The notes under the pieces are model-generated. The model was not told the origin of the DNA, searched no databases, and was given only the letters and a program-made list of their open reading frames with translations. Below, one piece after another: positions 7,346 through 16,115 of a stretch of 64,000 nucleotides of DNA. The translations under genes and the position numbers were made by a program. Positions within the stretch are counted from its first letter, which is position 1. Every line of letters starts with the position of its first letter. Origin of the DNA: JANNPJ01 sp965200525 (GTDB taxonomy: Bacteria > Actinomycetota > Actinomycetes > Actinomycetales > Kineosporiaceae); NCBI GenBank assembly GCA_965200525.1, contig OZ241368.1:1860001-1924000 (forward strand). Reading direction: 5' to 3'.

Positions 7346-8958
7346 CGCTGGGCCCAGAGCGAGAACTCGATCCGGGCGCCGACACCGATCTCGCCGTGGG
7401 TGGTCACGGTGCCGCCGTGGCGCTGCACGATGCGCTTCGCGCTGGCCAGCCCGATCCCGGTGCCGGGAAACTCGGAGCGGTCGTGCAGTCGCTGGAACAC
7501 TTCGCCGATCTTGTGTGCGTACTTCATGTCGAAACCCACTCCGTTGTCCTCGACCCGGTACCTCGTGACGTCGTCCCGGACGTCACCAGTGACGTCGATC
7601 CGAGCCTGGTTCCGGCTCCCCGTGTACTTGATGGCGTTGTGCAGCAGGTTCATCCAGACCTGGTAGATCAGTCGCCGATCCCCCTCGGCGGCGGGCAGCG
7701 GCCCGACCTGGAAATCGATGTTCCGGCCGACCCGTTCGTCGGCCAGAGCCTCCCAGCACTCCTCGACCAGAGCGGTCATGTCGAGGGTCTCGATCAGGAG
7801 GTTGGTGCGCTGGGTCCGCGACAGCGAGAGCAGGCCGTCGATCAGCTGGCCCATCATCTGGGCGCTGTCCTTGAGCTTGTGCAGCTGGGCGATCGCCTCG
7901 GGCGGCAACTGACCGGCGAACTGTTCCTCGATCATCCGGGCGTAACCACCGACCGCCCGCAGCGGCGCCCGGAGGTTGTGAGAAACGCTGTAGGAGAACG
8001 ACTCCAGCTCGGCGTTGGTGGCCCGCAGGTCGGCCGTCTGGCGCACCAACTGCTCGGTCCGCTCGGCGATCCGGCTCTCCAGGTCGTGGTTCAGCCCGGC
8101 CAGCCGCTCGTTCAGGGACAGGATCTCCTGCTCGGTCCGGCGCTTCTCGCTGACGTCGTGAGCCACCTCGACGAACCCGCTGGGATCGCCGGCCTCGTCC
8201 CGCAGCACGGTCAGCGTGCCCTCGGCCCAGAACGTGCTGCCGTCCTTGCGCCGGCGCAGCCCGTCGGTGCGGACCGAGCCCTCGGCCAGCGCGGCCCGCA
8301 GCAGCCGGGCCGCGACGTCCTGACCGCCGACCTCGTCGACCTCGGTGAACAGCACGTCGAACGACAGCCCGACCCCCTCCTCGGCCGGGTAGCCGTGCAG
8401 CACCTCGGCACTGCGACTCCAGCTCAGCACGATCCCGGAGGTGTCGAGCATCAGGATCACGTAGTCCGAGGCGCCGTCCAGGAGTTGCTCCAGGCGGCGG
8501 ATCTCGCGCCGGTCGCGGCGCTGGTTGAGCCCCGGCTCGGTGACGTCTTGCCAGCAGACCAGCGTGCCGCGGGAGCCGTCGTGCAACGCGATTGGGCGGG
8601 CCGAGACCCGCATCCGGCCCTGATCGCGGTAGCTGTCGGTACTAAACCGGATCAGTTGGCGATGCACGGTCTCCCCGGCCAGGGCCCGCTCCAGGGGCCG
8701 GCGCTCCAGTGGGCACTCGTCCGGCTCGTCGTCCAGGAAGACGCTGCGCAGGCCGGCCTCCAGGCGACCGCCCGGGCGCACCTGCTCGTCACTCAGGGAA
8801 GGCTCGGCCGCCGCGTTGAAGGCCAGCAGCCGGCGCTCCGCGTCGACCAGCACGGCGGCGAGATCGCCGTCACGCCAGAGCAGTGCCGCGATCGCGGCCG
8901 TGTCGGCGGTGAACTCGGACAAGTCCACCGTGCCGGGAGGACCCGGCCGGACCGTCAT
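7342..8958 (-). CDS. PAS-domain histidine kinase, phytochrome-kinase-like
   Basis: A 538-residue soluble histidine kinase with two PAS domains (about 30-140 and 155-270), a coiled coil (about 275-320), HisKA with His327 in SVSHNLRAPLRAV, and an HATPase with NAIKYTG, VEDNGVGFDM and GTGIGLASA motifs. The SHNLRAPL version of the H-box and the FQRLH segment are typical of bacteriophytochrome-type kinases, but no GAF/PHY chromophore domain or bilin cysteine is seen. Start taken at the ATG at 8958; an in-frame start at 9048 adds a low-complexity tail, and the ribosome site is weak in both cases. It is first in an operon with the Rcp1-like regulator and the hybrid kinase. Confidence 0.88.
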   Translation of the reverse strand: MTVRPGPPGTVDLSEFTADTAAIAALLWRDGDLAAVLVDAERRLLAFNAAAEPSLSDEQVRPGGRLEAGLRSVFLDDEPDECPLERRPLERALAGETVHRQLIRFSTDSYRDQGRMRVSARPIALHDGSRGTLVCWQDVTEPGLNQRRDRREIRRLEQLLDGASDYVILMLDTSGIVLSWSRSAEVLHGYPAEEGVGLSFDVLFTEVDEVGGQDVAARLLRAALAEGSVRTDGLRRRKDGSTFWAEGTLTVLRDEAGDPSGFVEVAHDVSEKRRTEQEILSLNERLAGLNHDLESRIAERTEQLVRQTADLRATNAELESFSYSVSHNLRAPLRAVGGYARMIEEQFAGQLPPEAIAQLHKLKDSAQMMGQLIDGLLSLSRTQRTNLLIETLDMTALVEECWEALADERVGRNIDFQVGPLPAAEGDRRLIYQVWMNLLHNAIKYTGSRNQARIDVTGDVRDDVTRYRVEDNGVGFDMKYAHKIGEVFQRLHDRSEFPGTGIGLASAKRIVQRHGGTVTTHGEIGVGARIEFSLWAQR

Positions 8959-9085
8959 CGCCGGTGTCCGGTGAACAGCGCTGCCATGCGTGCCGGACCC
9001 CCTGTGTGTCGCCCCCGGCCGGCCGCCCCCCGGCGGCTGACATCGCACCGCCGCGCGACGACCTCTGCGGAATGCTGGCAGATGA

Positions 9086-11815
9086 TCACAGTTCGACGAC
9101 GGCAGGCTCAGGGGTGATATTCAAGTCCAGGACGACGCCACCCGGGGGTGAGCCGGCTTCGCTCTCCAGCCAGCCCCGGGCTCGGGCGGCCCGGATCGCA
9201 TCGGCCCGGGAGTTCACCCCGAGCTTGCGGTACAAGTTGCGGCAGTGCGACTTCAGGGTGTTCTCGGAGACGAACATCTCGGCCGCGATCTGGGCGTGGG
9301 TGAGCGGGCTGATCAGCTGCTCCAGCACGGCCAGCTCCCGGCGGGTGACCGGGACCGCGGCCGAGTCGGTGACCAGCCGCATCTCGTCCAGCCGTTCGGC
9401 CAGTTCGCGCCGCCAGGGCGAGCCGGTCATCGAGCGCCGCAGCACCACCGCGGTGAGCACCCGGACCGCGGGCGGGGCGTCGAGGAACACCTGCACGTGC
9501 CCCTCCGGCTCGGCCACCGCCAGCGCCTCGTCGACCCCGCGACCGGCCTCCGGACGGCGATCCGTGGCCAGGTCGACGGCGGCCGAGGAGAGCAGCAGCC
9601 GCAGCCGGTTGTCCGGGCTGTCCTGGCCGGGCCAGTTCGCCATCACCGCCCGGGCCTCGGCCGGTGCCTGCCGGTGCAGGGCCGCCGTCACCCGGGTCGC
9701 CGCGACCAGGCCGGTCAGCGGAGCCCGGGCCAGGACCCGGTCGGCCGCCACGACGTCGTCCTGGCTCAGGTGCCGGCGGGCCCGGGCCACGGCCAGCGCG
9801 GCGGCGAGCACCACCGGCAGGTCGTCGTCGCCCTCGGCCGCCAGGTGCTCGAACTCGGCCTCGGCCGCGGCCGGGTCGGCCCGATCCAGCAGCAGGCCGG
9901 CCCGCAGCACCCGCAGGTACGTGCTGAGCAGTCGGCCGCCGGCGGCGGCGGCCACGAACTGCTCGGCCCGGCGCACCCCGGCCGCCGCGGCGTCCAGCCG
10001 GGTCAGGGCCTCGGCGCTGCGGCCCCGAGCCCGCAGCACCTCGACCTCGGCCAGCCGGGTCAACCCGTGGAACGGGTGGTCGGCCAGGCCGGCCTGCTCG
10101 GCCAGTTGCCCGGCCCGCTCGGCCCGGCGCCCGGCCGCGGCCAGCGACCCGCCCCAGGCCGAGATCAGGGCGTCGGTGCCCAGGCCGGCCAGCACGGCGT
10201 AGCGCGGGATCGACGCGCCGTCGGCAGCCCAGCCCGCATCCAGGTGCCGGCGGACCCGTCCCGGGTCACCGTCGAACAGGGCCGCCCGGGCGGCGATCAG
10301 CTGAGCCGTCGCGATCAGTCCGGACGGCCCGGCGACGCCCAGGAAGGCCGGCGGCCCGGCCGGTCCGGGCCGGGCGGTGAGCTCGGCCAGCGCCTCGACC
10401 GCGATCCGGTGGGCCCCCTCGGCCGGACCCGGCGAACGCAGGCCGAGGGCCAGCAGCAGCCCGGTCACGCCGCGCCACCAGGGCGCGCCGTCGGTCCGGC
10501 CGGCCGGGGTCTGGTGGATCAGCTCGGCCGCGAGCAGGTGATCGCCGCTGATCGCGGCGGCGAACGCGACCAGGGCCCGGCGCTCGGCCGAGCCGACCCA
10601 GATGCCTTCGGGGAGCCGGCTCAGCCCCTCGTGCAGCTCGGCCGGGGACCAGCCCCGAAACCCGCTCGGGGCGGCCGCGGCCAGCATGGTCCAGGCCGGC
10701 TCGGGCTCGCCCGCGGCTGCGAACGCGATCATCGCCGAGCGGTGATCGCCCTGGTCACGAGCATGCTCGGCGATCCGGCGAAGCAACCCGGGGGTCACGC
10801 CGGGCTGCTCGCGAGCCAGTGCCCGGCGGGCGGCGGCCCGGATCACCGGGCGGTAGCGGGGTTGATCCGGGTGGTCGAGTTCGGGGTGGTCGAGTTCGGG
10901 GTGGTCGAGTTCGGGGTGGTCGAGTTCGGGGTGGTCCGGCTCGACCCGGGCGTGGTCGGTCAGGTCCAGCACGGTCCGGTCCAGCCCGGTCCGGTCCGGG
11001 GAAAGATCGAGCAGGCCCTGACGCCGGGCCTCGGCCAGCAGAGCCTCGACGGCGACCCCCGGGGCCAGCGCCGCGCAGCGGGCCGGGTCGAGCTGGTCCA
11101 GCACCGAACTGGTCAGCACGAAGTCCCGCAGCGGGCGATCCAGCCGGTCCAGCACCTGCTCGGTGATGAAGTCGAGGACGTCGGGGTCGGTGGCCGGATC
11201 GACCTCCCGGCCGGCACCCCGGATGATCGTCGGCACCGGCCAGCCGCCGGTCAGCCGGTGGGCCCGGGCCCCGATCACGCCGGGCGGCCACCACAGCTCG
11301 CCCGGCCCGAGTTCGGCCAGGTCGCCGGACAGGGCCACCCGGCACCCGGCCGGCAGGCCCAGACCGGCGCTGATCAGGATCACTCGTTGCCCGGCCGGCA
11401 GCCGCTCGACCAGACGGGTCTGCTGCTCGGCGGTGAGCAGCTCCAGCCCGGCCAGCACCAGCACGGCCCCGGCCGGCGGCCCGGCGTCGGGCCGCCGGTC
11501 CAGGTCGATCACGGAGTCGATCAGACCGGCCGGATCGATCAGGGCGGCCTGGTCGATGCCGCCGGTGGCCCGGTCGGCCGGCCCGACGTCGATCCAGACC
11601 CAGTCCGGGGCGCCAGGAGCCGCCAGCCAGTGCCGGACCAGGCGGGCCTTGCCCGATCCGGCGGGCGCGGCGATCACCGTGATCCGGGGCGGCGGGACGG
11701 CGTCGAGGCACCGCAGCGCCGGGGCCGAGAACCACCAGCCCTCGTCGGAGGGCCGGATCGCCGTGCCGGTCGCCCCCGGCGTCGAGGGCGCGTCCGATCG
11801 CCGGATGGTCGGCAT
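9086..11815 (-). CDS. LuxR-family ATP-dependent regulator (MalT/LAL-like)
   Basis: A 909-residue transcription regulator. It has an N-terminal P-loop ATPase domain (Walker A APAGSGKA at about 50-57), a long central helical region that looks like a TPR-type sensor, and a C-terminal LuxR helix-turn-helix (about 828-888; LTHAQIAAEMFVSENTLKSH). This is the layout of MalT and the LAL regulators, which use ATP and an inducer to oligomerise on promoters. GAGGTGAGG precedes the ATG. Residues 296-315 are four copies of a five-residue Pro-Glu-Leu-Asp-His repeat encoded by a 15-bp tandem repeat. The gene lies 90 bases downstream of the carboxylase alpha gene on the same strand, but the inducer cannot be deduced. 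Confidence 0.9.
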   Translation of the reverse strand: MPTIRRSDAPSTPGATGTAIRPSDEGWWFSAPALRCLDAVPPPRITVIAAPAGSGKARLVRHWLAAPGAPDWVWIDVGPADRATGGIDQAALIDPAGLIDSVIDLDRRPDAGPPAGAVLVLAGLELLTAEQQTRLVERLPAGQRVILISAGLGLPAGCRVALSGDLAELGPGELWWPPGVIGARAHRLTGGWPVPTIIRGAGREVDPATDPDVLDFITEQVLDRLDRPLRDFVLTSSVLDQLDPARCAALAPGVAVEALLAEARRQGLLDLSPDRTGLDRTVLDLTDHARVEPDHPELDHPELDHPELDHPELDHPDQPRYRPVIRAAARRALAREQPGVTPGLLRRIAEHARDQGDHRSAMIAFAAAGEPEPAWTMLAAAAPSGFRGWSPAELHEGLSRLPEGIWVGSAERRALVAFAAAISGDHLLAAELIHQTPAGRTDGAPWWRGVTGLLLALGLRSPGPAEGAHRIAVEALAELTARPGPAGPPAFLGVAGPSGLIATAQLIAARAALFDGDPGRVRRHLDAGWAADGASIPRYAVLAGLGTDALISAWGGSLAAAGRRAERAGQLAEQAGLADHPFHGLTRLAEVEVLRARGRSAEALTRLDAAAAGVRRAEQFVAAAAGGRLLSTYLRVLRAGLLLDRADPAAAEAEFEHLAAEGDDDLPVVLAAALAVARARRHLSQDDVVAADRVLARAPLTGLVAATRVTAALHRQAPAEARAVMANWPGQDSPDNRLRLLLSSAAVDLATDRRPEAGRGVDEALAVAEPEGHVQVFLDAPPAVRVLTAVVLRRSMTGSPWRRELAERLDEMRLVTDSAAVPVTRRELAVLEQLISPLTHAQIAAEMFVSENTLKSHCRNLYRKLGVNSRADAIRAARARGWLESEAGSPPGGVVLDLNITPEPAVVEL
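10871..10930 (+). repeat. 15-bp tandem repeat inside the LuxR gene
   Basis: Four perfect copies of GTGGTCGAGTTCGGG lie head to tail, followed by a partial fifth copy beginning at 10931. On the minus strand they encode the Pro-Glu-Leu-Asp-His repeats of the regulator. Because the unit is a multiple of three, copy-number change would lengthen or shorten a linker without breaking the frame. Confidence 0.95.
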
Positions 11816-11905
11816 GATCGCCTCACCTCAAGGTTGCCGGGCGCGGGCTCCCCACCCGCAACTCCTCAAGGTAACCAGACGTATCGGAGCGTAACCATCA
11901 TCGGT

Positions 11906-14002
11906 TCAGCCGGTGCTGACGAGCAGTTGGCCGAGAGCCACCTGATCCCCCACCCCGACCGGCAGGCCGGTGACCGTGCCCGCCCGGACGGCCGGGACGG
12001 CGTACTCCATCTTCATCGCCTCCACCACCACCAGGGCCTGACCGGCCTCGACCTGGTCACCGACCCTCACGTTCACCGCCAGCACCACCCCGGGCATCGG
12101 GCTGCGGACGTCGGACCCGCCGGCCCGCCGGGTGCTCGCCCGCACCACCGGCGGGGCCTCGGTGAGGATCCAGGTCCGGCCGGCCGAATGCAGCCAGACC
12201 CGCCCCAGGTCGACCGGCGATCCGGGCTCGACGGCCCACAGCCAGCTGGCGCTGACGCCGTCCTGAATCACCCGCAGTTCACCGTCGCCGTCGCCGAGCC
12301 CGATCCGGATCGGCGGGCCGCCGGCCACCCGGGCCGTGGCCGCACCCGACGGCCCGATCACCTCGACCGGGATCGGCTCGTCGTCCGCGGCCGGGCCGGC
12401 CACCCGGAACCGGATCGGGCTCGGGCCGACCACGCGCCAGCCGGACGGGGCCGCCCACAGACCGTCGGCCGGGCGACCACGGACGGCCTGCTCCCCGGCC
12501 AGCTCCCGGGCCCGCAGCCGGATCAAGCCGTAGACGGCCCGCGCCTCGGCCTCCCCGCGGGTCGGCTCCGGACCGGCCGGGCCCGGGGCGAGGCCGGCGA
12601 CGGGGTCGCCCACCCCAGCCGCCGGCGGCCCGACCAGCCGGCCCAGTTCCCGGTCGATCAGCTGGGTGTCCAGCCGGCCGGCGACGACGTCCGGATCGGC
12701 CAGCAGGTTGTCCAGGAAGGCGAGATTGGTGACAACGCCGAGGATCGCCGTCCGGGACAGCGCCGCACGCAGCCCGGCCCGGGCGGTCGGCCGGTCCGGC
12801 GCCCAGGCGATCACCTTGCTCAGCATCGGGTCGTACCAGGGGCCGACCTCGGTGCCGACGGCCAGACCGGAGTCCACCCGGACGACGACGCCGTCCGGGC
12901 CGCCGGCCGGGCCCGGCTCACGCAGGGCCAGCACCCGCCCGCCGGTGGGCAGGAAGTGATGGTCCGGGTCCTCGGCGTAGACCCGCGCCTCGATCGCGTG
13001 ACCGCTGATCCGGACCTGGCTCTGGTCGATCCGCAACGGTTCCCCGGCCGCCACCCGCAGTTGCTCGGCCACCAGATCGAGGCCGGTGACCAGTTCGGTG
13101 ACCGGGTGCTCGACCTGCAGCCGGGTGTTCATCTCGAGAAAGAAGAACTGCTCCGGACGGTCGGCCGAGACGATGAACTCGACCGTGCCGACCCCGACAT
13201 AGTCGACCGAGCGGGCGATCTCGACCGCGGCGGCGCCGATCCGGGCCCGGGTCGGCGGGTCGAGCAGGATCGACGGCGCCTCCTCGACGATCTTCTGCTG
13301 CCGTCGCTGCAGGCTGCACTCCCGCTCGCCGAGATGGATCACCCGCCCGTGGGTGTCGGCCAGCACCTGCACCTCGATGTGCCGGGGCCGGGCCACGAAC
13401 CGCTCGACGAACAGGGTGTCGTCGCCGAACGAGGAAAGGGCCTCGCGGCGGGCCGAGACCAGCGCCGAGGGCAGCTCGGCCGGCCCGTCGACCAGCCGCA
13501 TGCCCTTGCCCCCGCCCCCGGCGGCCGGCTTGACCAGCACCGGGAAGCCGACCTCGATCGCGGCCGCGGCCAGGTCGGCGTCGCTCATTTCGGGCTCGAA
13601 CCGGCCCGGCACCACCGGCACCCCGGCCGCGACCACCGCCTGCTTGGCCCTGATCTTGTCGCCCATGATCTCGACCGCGGTGATCGGCGGGCCGACGAAG
13701 ACCAGCCCGGCCTCGGCGCAGGCCCGAGCGAAACCGGCGTTCTCGGAGAGGAATCCGTAGCCGGGGTGGACGGCCTCGGCCCCGGTCCGCCGGGCCGCCT
13801 CGATCAGCGCCGGGATCGACAGGTAGCTCTCCCGGGCCGCGGCCGGGCCGATCCGGACGGCCCGGTCCGCCTCCCGCACGTGCCGGGCGCCGGCATCGGC
13901 GTCGCTGTACACCGCGACCGAACCGACCCCGAGGGCCCTCAGCGTGCGGATCACCCGGACCGCGATCTCACCCCGGTTGGCCACCAGAACCGTCGTGAAC
14001 AT
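11906..14002 (-). CDS. accA1: Acyl-CoA carboxylase alpha subunit (biotin carboxylase + biotin carrier), probably methylcrotonyl-CoA
   Basis: A 698-residue subunit that carboxylates its own biotin using ATP and bicarbonate. The N-terminus FTTVLVANRGEIAVRV is the biotin carboxylase start, GGGGKGM is the ATP-grasp loop, and the biotin is carried on Lys664 in VEAMKM. Domain order is carboxylase (1-450), linker (450-610), carrier (about 620-698). The ATG at 14002 matches the family start; a GTG at 14011 overlaps the beta-subunit stop as GTGA and is equally possible. With the beta subunit, acyl-CoA dehydrogenase, MaoC and CitE-like neighbours it matches the Mycobacterium accD1-accA1-fadE19 cluster, so methylcrotonyl-CoA (leucine breakdown) is the likely substrate. 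The symbol is by synteny. Confidence 0.9.
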   Translation of the reverse strand: MFTTVLVANRGEIAVRVIRTLRALGVGSVAVYSDADAGARHVREADRAVRIGPAAARESYLSIPALIEAARRTGAEAVHPGYGFLSENAGFARACAEAGLVFVGPPITAVEIMGDKIRAKQAVVAAGVPVVPGRFEPEMSDADLAAAAIEVGFPVLVKPAAGGGGKGMRLVDGPAELPSALVSARREALSSFGDDTLFVERFVARPRHIEVQVLADTHGRVIHLGERECSLQRRQQKIVEEAPSILLDPPTRARIGAAAVEIARSVDYVGVGTVEFIVSADRPEQFFFLEMNTRLQVEHPVTELVTGLDLVAEQLRVAAGEPLRIDQSQVRISGHAIEARVYAEDPDHHFLPTGGRVLALREPGPAGGPDGVVVRVDSGLAVGTEVGPWYDPMLSKVIAWAPDRPTARAGLRAALSRTAILGVVTNLAFLDNLLADPDVVAGRLDTQLIDRELGRLVGPPAAGVGDPVAGLAPGPAGPEPTRGEAEARAVYGLIRLRARELAGEQAVRGRPADGLWAAPSGWRVVGPSPIRFRVAGPAADDEPIPVEVIGPSGAATARVAGGPPIRIGLGDGDGELRVIQDGVSASWLWAVEPGSPVDLGRVWLHSAGRTWILTEAPPVVRASTRRAGGSDVRSPMPGVVLAVNVRVGDQVEAGQALVVVEAMKMEYAVPAVRAGTVTGLPVGVGDQVALGQLLVSTG

Positions 14003-14007
14003 GCCGG

Positions 14008-15666
14008 TCACATCCGGAAGACGCCGTAGCCGGGCTCGGCCAGCGGGGCGTTGGCCGCCACCGAGAGGCCCAGACCGAGAACGGTTCTGGTGTCGGCCGG
14101 GTCGATCACGCCGTCGTCCCAGAGCCGGGCGGTGGCGTAGTAGGGATTGCCCTGGCGCTCGTACTGCTCCCGGATCGGGGCCCGGAACCGGGCCTCCTCG
14201 TCGGCCGGCCAGCCCTGGCCGCGAGCCTCGAGCTGGTCGCGGCGCACGGTGGCCAGCACCGCCGCCGCCTGCTCGCCGCCCATCACCGAGATCCGGGCGT
14301 TGGGCCAGGCCCAGAGAAACCGGGGCGAGTAGGCCCGGCCGCACATCGAGTAGTTGCCGGCCCCGAACGAGCCGCCGATCACCACGGTGAACTTGGGTAC
14401 CCGGGCGCAGGCCACCGCGGTGACCATCTTGGCTCCGTGCTTGGCGATCCCGGCCGCCTCGACCTGGCGGCCGACCATGAACCCGGTGATGTTCTGCAGG
14501 AACACCAGCGGGATCCGGCGCTGGTCGCAGAGCTCCACGAAATGGGCTCCCTTGAGCGCGGACTCGCCGAACAGCACACCGTTGTTGGCCACGATCCCGA
14601 CCGGGTGGCCGTGCAGCCGGGCGAACGCGGTGACCAGGGTGGTGCCGTACTCGGCCTTGAACTCGGTGTACCGGCTGCCGTCGACGATCCGGGCGATCAC
14701 CGCGCGGACGTCGTAGCCGGTGCGCGGGTCGGGCGGGACCACGTCGTAGAGGCCGGCCGGGTCCGGCACCGGCTCCTCGGCCTCGATCACGTCCCAGGGG
14801 GGCGGCGTCCGTGGGCCGAGGGTGGCGACGATCGAGCGGACCCGGCGCAGCGCGTCGGCGTCGTCCTCGGCCAGGTGGTCGGTGACCCCGGAGACACTGC
14901 TGTGCAGCAGGCCGCCGCCGAGCTCCTCCGCGCTGACCACCTCGCCGGTGGCCGCCTTCACCAGTGGTGGCCCACCCAAGAAGATCGTGCCCTGGTCGCG
15001 GACGATAACCGACTCGTCGGCCATCGCCGGCACGTAGGCGCCGCCGGCCGTGCACGATCCGAGCACGGCCGCGATCTGGGCGATCCCGGCGGCGGACATG
15101 GTGGCCTGGTTGAAGAAGATCCGGCCGAAGTGGTCGCGGTCCGGGAACACCTCGTCCTGCAGCGGCAGAAAGGCCCCGCCCGAATCGACCAGGTAGATGC
15201 AGGGCAGCCGGTTGGCCGCGGCCACCTCCTGGGCCCGCAGGTGCTTCTTGACCGTCATCGGGTAATAGGTGCCGCCCTTGACCGTGGCATCGTTGGCGAT
15301 GATCAGGCACTCCCGGCCGCTGACCCGGCCGATGCCGGTGATCAGCCCGGCGCCGGGAGCCTCGTCGTCGTACATCCCGTTCGCGGCCAGCGGCGAGAGC
15401 TCCAGGAAGGGCGAGCCCGGGTCGAGCAGGGTGTCGACCCGGTCCCGGGGCAGCAGCTTGCCCCGCTCGAGATGCCGCCGCCGGGCCGGCTCCGGACCAC
15501 CCAGCGCCGTCACCCTCAAGTGCTCGCGCAGTTCGGCCACCAGCTCGCGCAGCGGAACTGCTTGCGGTACAGCCGGGTTCGCATCGGTCGGCTTCGCCGT
15601 CGCCATCGCCGTCGCTGGGTCCGGACCGGCCGGACCGGCCGGGCCGGCCGGCGCCGAGCCGGTCAC
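14008..15666 (-). CDS. accD1: Acyl-CoA carboxylase beta subunit (carboxyltransferase), probably methylcrotonyl-CoA
   Basis: A 552-residue carboxyltransferase that moves CO2 from biotin to an acyl-CoA. Conserved stretches include GKLLPRDRVDTLLDPGSPFLE cut into two parts by the family core, VDSGGAFLPLQDEVFPDRDHFGRIF and NITGFMVGR. The VDSGGAFLPLQDEVFPD form is characteristic of methylcrotonyl-CoA rather than propionyl-CoA carboxylases. The GTG at 15666 gives a 4-base overlap (GTGA) with the stop of the MerR gene; the start could instead be ATG 15606, because the first 30 residues are a low-complexity Gly/Pro/Ala tail. It is co-transcribed with MerR and the alpha subunit. Assignment to leucine breakdown rests on family resemblance plus context. 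Confidence 0.9.
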   Translation of the reverse strand: MTGSAPAGPAGPAGPDPATAMATAKPTDANPAVPQAVPLRELVAELREHLRVTALGGPEPARRRHLERGKLLPRDRVDTLLDPGSPFLELSPLAANGMYDDEAPGAGLITGIGRVSGRECLIIANDATVKGGTYYPMTVKKHLRAQEVAAANRLPCIYLVDSGGAFLPLQDEVFPDRDHFGRIFFNQATMSAAGIAQIAAVLGSCTAGGAYVPAMADESVIVRDQGTIFLGGPPLVKAATGEVVSAEELGGGLLHSSVSGVTDHLAEDDADALRRVRSIVATLGPRTPPPWDVIEAEEPVPDPAGLYDVVPPDPRTGYDVRAVIARIVDGSRYTEFKAEYGTTLVTAFARLHGHPVGIVANNGVLFGESALKGAHFVELCDQRRIPLVFLQNITGFMVGRQVEAAGIAKHGAKMVTAVACARVPKFTVVIGGSFGAGNYSMCGRAYSPRFLWAWPNARISVMGGEQAAAVLATVRRDQLEARGQGWPADEEARFRAPIREQYERQGNPYYATARLWDDGVIDPADTRTVLGLGLSVAANAPLAEPGYGVFRM

Positions 15667-16058
15667 GGCAGTTCGGCCAGGCGGGCCCGGCACCGGTCGG
15701 CGACGTCCTCGACCTCGGCCAGGGTGCGGTTCAGGTCGCGCCGGCGAGCGCGCAGGTCGGCCCCGATCCCGGCCAGCCGGTCGAGCAGGACGGCCAGTTG
15801 AGCCCGCTCGCCGGTGGCGGCGTCGTCGTACATCTCGACGATCTCCCGGATCTCGGTCAGCGACATGCCGAACCGCTTGCCCCGCAGGATCAGCACCAGC
15901 CGGGTGTGGTCGCGGGCGGTGTAGACCCGGGCGGTGCCGACCCGCAGCGGGCTCAAGAGGCCCTCGGCCTCGTAGAACCGGAGCGTTCGGGTGGTGACGC
16001 CGAGTTCGTCGGCCAGCTCGCGCACCGACCAGGTGCGCTCTTTCGTCTCGGCGGCCAC
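15663..16058 (-). CDS. MerR-family regulator (LiuR-like) of branched-chain amino acid catabolism
   Basis: A small MerR-type regulator (131 residues from the GTG at 16058). The N-terminal winged helix reads WSVRELADELGVTTRTLRFYEAEGLLSP, followed by the second helix (RVYTARDHTRLVLILRGKRFGMSL) and a long dimerisation coiled coil. There are no metal-binding cysteines, so it is an organic-ligand sensor. An in-frame ATG at 16097 is possible, but it would place the 16078-16093 palindrome almost against the start codon. It is the first gene of the carboxylase operon and is divergent from the acyl-CoA dehydrogenase. Family knowledge: LiuR regulators repress leucine and branched-chain genes. It probably controls both arms of this locus. 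Confidence 0.85.
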   Translation of the reverse strand: MAAETKERTWSVRELADELGVTTRTLRFYEAEGLLSPLRVGTARVYTARDHTRLVLILRGKRFGMSLTEIREIVEMYDDAATGERAQLAVLLDRLAGIGADLRARRRDLNRTLAEVEDVADRCRARLAELP

Positions 16059-16077
16059 CGTAGTAGCGTGCTTGACG

Positions 16078-16093
16078 TTGACGTAAACGTCAA
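16078..16093 (+). promoter_or_regulatory. LiuR-like palindromic operator in the divergent promoter
   Basis: TTGACGTAAACGTCAA is a perfect inverted repeat (TTGACGT, AA, ACGTCAA). A further TTGACG sits just upstream at 16072. It lies between the MerR gene and the acyl-CoA dehydrogenase start. As recalled, the LiuR consensus of other bacteria is a similar ACGT-centred palindrome. Because the site overlaps both putative promoters, one regulator dimer could control both operons. Confidence 0.75.
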
Positions 16094-16115
16094 GCATGGC
16101 CGAAGGAGCCCGCCG

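Noticed and set aside
7342..8958. Bacteriophytochrome
   Set aside because: The kinase core is phytochrome-like but no GAF/PHY chromophore domain or bilin Cys is visible.
11826..11872. Nine-base direct repeat CCTCAAGGT before the LuxR gene
   Set aside because: The near copy includes the ribosome site; the repeat is short and may be chance, so no operator is called.
9245..14029. 1594-codon open frame on the plus strand
   Set aside because: It runs opposite the LuxR regulator and carboxylase alpha genes and is Gly/Pro/Arg-rich; a shadow of minus-strand codons.
15798..16115. Long N-terminal extension of the acyl-CoA dehydrogenase frame
   Set aside because: It overlaps the MerR gene on the opposite strand and the palindromic operator; AAGGAG supports ATG 16116.
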